DNA from: Altericroceibacterium spongiae
GTDB lineage: Bacteria > Pseudomonadota > Alphaproteobacteria > Sphingomonadales > Sphingomonadaceae
Length of the DNA stretch: 64,000 nt
Assembly (NCBI RefSeq): GCF_003610805.1
Contig: NZ_RAPF01000002.1
Location: 310,001 to 374,000, forward strand
Direction: 5' to 3'
Positions 62,061 to 64,000 of this stretch are shown here, in pieces (position 1 is the stretch's first letter; each line of letters begins with the position of its first letter). The notes beneath the pieces were generated by a model. It was given only the letters and a program-made list of their open reading frames with translations. It was not told the DNA's origin and did no database searches. The position numbers were made by a program, and so were the translations under genes.

Positions 62061-64000
62061 TTACGCCTGAAAGTCCGAAGTGCCGCAATCGCGCGGCACG
62101 TCGAGCACGTTCTCGTCGGCTTCCCACGGATGCTTGTCTCCCAAGTTGACGGTGCCTTCGCGCCAGCTATCGTCGACGTACAGCCAATCGATCAGGGCAG
62201 GAAGGATCGACGGCGGCGAGTAGTGCCACCGCTTTTCCCTAAACGCTGCAGCGCGGCGGCGTAGCCATTCGGGATCGTCGGCAAAGCAGACCAGCATATC
62301 CAGCGCTGCCACCGTTTTTTGCAGGATTGCCGCGCGTCGCTGTTCCACGTCCGGATTCGGGTCCGGCGCAGCACGTTCATGACGCCAGCTCGGCTCGGGC
62401 GCATCCAAAACCTCCTGGATGGATGTGGCGGCTTCGAGAAAGGTCTTTTGCGCCCCCCCGACGAATCGCTTCCGCGGCATTCGCGCGCGCGTGCCTCGGG
62501 CTTGGGGCGACGGGTCGGCCTCAGTAGCGAAGATGAGCGGAAGATGCGCGACGAGCTGGAGCGATCTTCCTTGATAGTGCGGACGCGGCTTGAGGTCGGT
62601 GGTGCGGATCGGGTCTATGTCCGCGATCACCATCGCTGCCTCCTTCGCGCCGAGCGCATCACTGTGCTTGCTACCGAGCTGGAAGATCCCCGGCGCTAAT
62701 GAGCCGTAAGGCGTGGCGGTCTCCATTCCGGACTTCCAGCCATCGAGCCCGATGAATGCGCTGCCACCGACACCTGCCGTTGGTTCGACAGCATTGCAGA
62801 ACGCGGTCACGAGCCCGGCTGCAAGATACTGGTTCTGCCCGAAGATATGATAGTCGGCCGACCGGGACGTCATAGCCGGAAGAATGATCAGGGTCCGCTG
62901 CATGGCTTTGCCGCGAGCGAGTTCCGGAGGCTCCTCGACACTGCGATATGACGTCCAGCGAGCGAACACGTGCATGTCGTCGTTGAGCGATTCAACAGCG
63001 CCGGAGGTCGGCCAAGGAATCGCGTAGCGTAAGGCGAGGTTTCTATTTTCCTCCAGGATGCCGATGTAATTGGAGCTGCTGGCGTGGAGAAACATCTCCG
63101 AGCACACAAGCTCCACCGTGTAGGTCCCGAGCCGGAAGGGATCTTTTTGATGCGTCAGCATAGGCTGCCACACCTCTTTTGCCGAAGGCCTGATCAGCTC
63201 GCCTGCGGCCGGCGAAGGATAGCGCTTGCGCCGGACCGCGCACTGAATTTGGATTTTGTCTTCGGAGGCCCAAGCGTCGATGCAGGTTATTAGGGCCGAA
63301 TGCATTTCCCACTCGATGGTGCCGGGTGCCCCGGGCGTGACTGGCCGGAAGAATGGAGAAGGCCCGTTCGACGGGATGGTCGTCGAGATCGACGCGCCAT
63401 CGGGAACCCTGAACGTTCCGCACCAGATGGTAAGCGACAAGTTCATCGCGGCAAGCTGGCGCGTCAGCCAATTCACCGTCTCGGGCCGCATGCTGTATTC
63501 TGGAAGTACGAGACCATCCACTTCGAAGCGGGCGCAGGCGCGCAGCACTTCGCGCATGATCGCCCGCCGCCGGCCTTCGGCAACAGATTGGAAAACGCCG
63601 CCACGGTTTACCGTCTTCGCATCAATCGCCTTCCCATCGAGACCGCGCAAACCTTCATGCTTTCCACCTCCCGTGCCCGGTGCGTAATAGGTGTCGGCGA
63701 CATCCCATTGCACTATCGCGACCCGTTGGAGGCCCTGGGCACGCTTGGCTCGTTGGCGCCATAGCCCGTCTTGCCATTGAAAGATGCGGGCCATCGCATC
63801 GGCGGGCGCCAATGCGGAGGATGGTTCTTTACCGCTTGGTGGCAGCGCCGCAAGGTGCGCCTCGGGGACCGACTGAATGGGTCGAGAACTACTCCCAGCT
63901 CTTGCATCATCTCCTTGAGCGACTGAGTCGCTTACAGGCGAACTGGTCTGCGCTCCTTGGCTCGATGCCACAGTCGGAGCTTGATCTGCCTCGGCCGGCC
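62061..64000 (-). CDS. nitrilase-domain protein, probably C-terminal part of an RT-nitrilase defence protein (truncated by window edge)
   Basis: The frame is open to base 64000. From the first visible GTG (63971), residues 1-80 are a low-complexity Ser/Ala/Pro linker. A nitrilase-fold domain (83-455) then shows the E-K-C triad: Glu158 in LVLPEYS, Lys249 in RRKRYPSP and Cys290 in ELVCSEM; the domain ends in VIADIDP. A 170-residue helical C-terminal region follows. A linker ahead of a nitrilase domain on a mobile element, coupled to an exonuclease, fits DRT1-type RT-nitrilase anti-phage proteins. The reverse transcriptase domain would lie outside this window and is not seen. A free-standing nitrilase-like amidohydrolase is the alternative. 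Confidence 0.7.
   Translation of the reverse strand, partial: PAEADQAPTVASSQGAQTSSPVSDSVAQGDDARAGSSSRPIQSVPEAHLAALPPSGKEPSSALAPADAMARIFQWQDGLWRQRAKRAQGLQRVAIVQWDVADTYYAPGTGGGKHEGLRGLDGKAIDAKTVNRGGVFQSVAEGRRRAIMREVLRACARFEVDGLVLPEYSMRPETVNWLTRQLAAMNLSLTIWCGTFRVPDGASISTTIPSNGPSPFFRPVTPGAPGTIEWEMHSALITCIDAWASEDKIQIQCAVRRKRYPSPAAGELIRPSAKEVWQPMLTHQKDPFRLGTYTVELVCSEMFLHASSSNYIGILEENRNLALRYAIPWPTSGAVESLNDDMHVFARWTSYRSVEEPPELARGKAMQRTLIILPAMTSRSADYHIFGQNQYLAAGLVTAFCNAVEPTAGVGGSAFIGLDGWKSGMETATPYGSLAPGIFQLGSKHSDALGAKEAAMVIADIDPIRTTDLKPRPHYQGRSLQLVAHLPLIFATEADPSPQARGTRARMPRKRFVGGAQKTFLEAATSIQEVLDAPEPSWRHERAAPDPNPDVEQRRAAILQKTVAALDMLVCFADDPEWLRRRAAAFREKRWHYSPPSILPALIDWLYVDDSWREGTVNLGDKHPWEADENVLDVPRDCGTSDFQA

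Noticed and set aside
1-64000. CRISPR arrays or insertion sequences
   Set aside because: No regularly spaced repeat-spacer array and no transposase gene were seen in any frame.

Overview
The window reads as a sphingomonad (Alphaproteobacteria, order Sphingomonadales) chromosome carrying the left part of an integrative and conjugative element. The assignment rests on gene content: several TonB-dependent receptors, a TAT-exported aldehyde oxidoreductase (paoABC), a short NrdA without an ATP-cone, a minimal PutA, a MerC homologue, and an element of the kind common on sphingomonad plasmids and ICEs. No ribosomal RNA gene is present to fix the genus.

Positions 1-44,100 are core chromosome of moderate GC. 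Housekeeping genes include guaA, tldD, nadB, nrdA, putA, dcd, nrdB, argB and folD, plus a ybbN-like thioredoxin with a Lon-substrate-domain partner. Between them lie metal and envelope genes: a siderophore-type receptor with an MFS transporter, a ZnuD-like receptor, a copper-type receptor with a DUF2946 protein and a DsbA-like thiol oxidoreductase, and paoABC. Gene loss is visible here. A PiuC-type oxygenase has lost all three iron ligands and lacks its usual receptor partner. Only about the first 17 codons of an HxlR regulator remain next to the MFS gene. nrdA and nrdB are 21 kb apart.

At 44,029-44,103 is a tRNA-Gly(GCC). Immediately after it the sequence becomes GC-rich and the gene content changes to plasmid/ICE backbone: ParB, a MerR-CDF-YnfA metal module, DUF736, DUF932, an XRE regulator, DUF2285, an AlpA-like HTH protein, RepA followed by three iterons, DUF2840, a TraF-type S26 peptidase, a second DUF736, a VirB1-like lytic transglycosylase, a putative oriT, a relaxase (DUF3363), TraG/VirD4 and a CopG/RHH protein. 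No integrase or trb mating-pair genes lie in the window, so the element continues to the right.

The most interesting locus is at the right edge (61,125-64,000, minus strand). A large protein with an intact nitrilase E-K-C triad is preceded by a low-complexity linker that runs off the window. Three bases after its stop begins a DEDDh 3'-5' exonuclease. This is the layout expected for the C-terminal half of an RT-nitrilase (DRT1-like) anti-phage protein with an exonuclease partner, sitting where trb genes would normally follow copG. The reverse transcriptase part is inferred, not seen.
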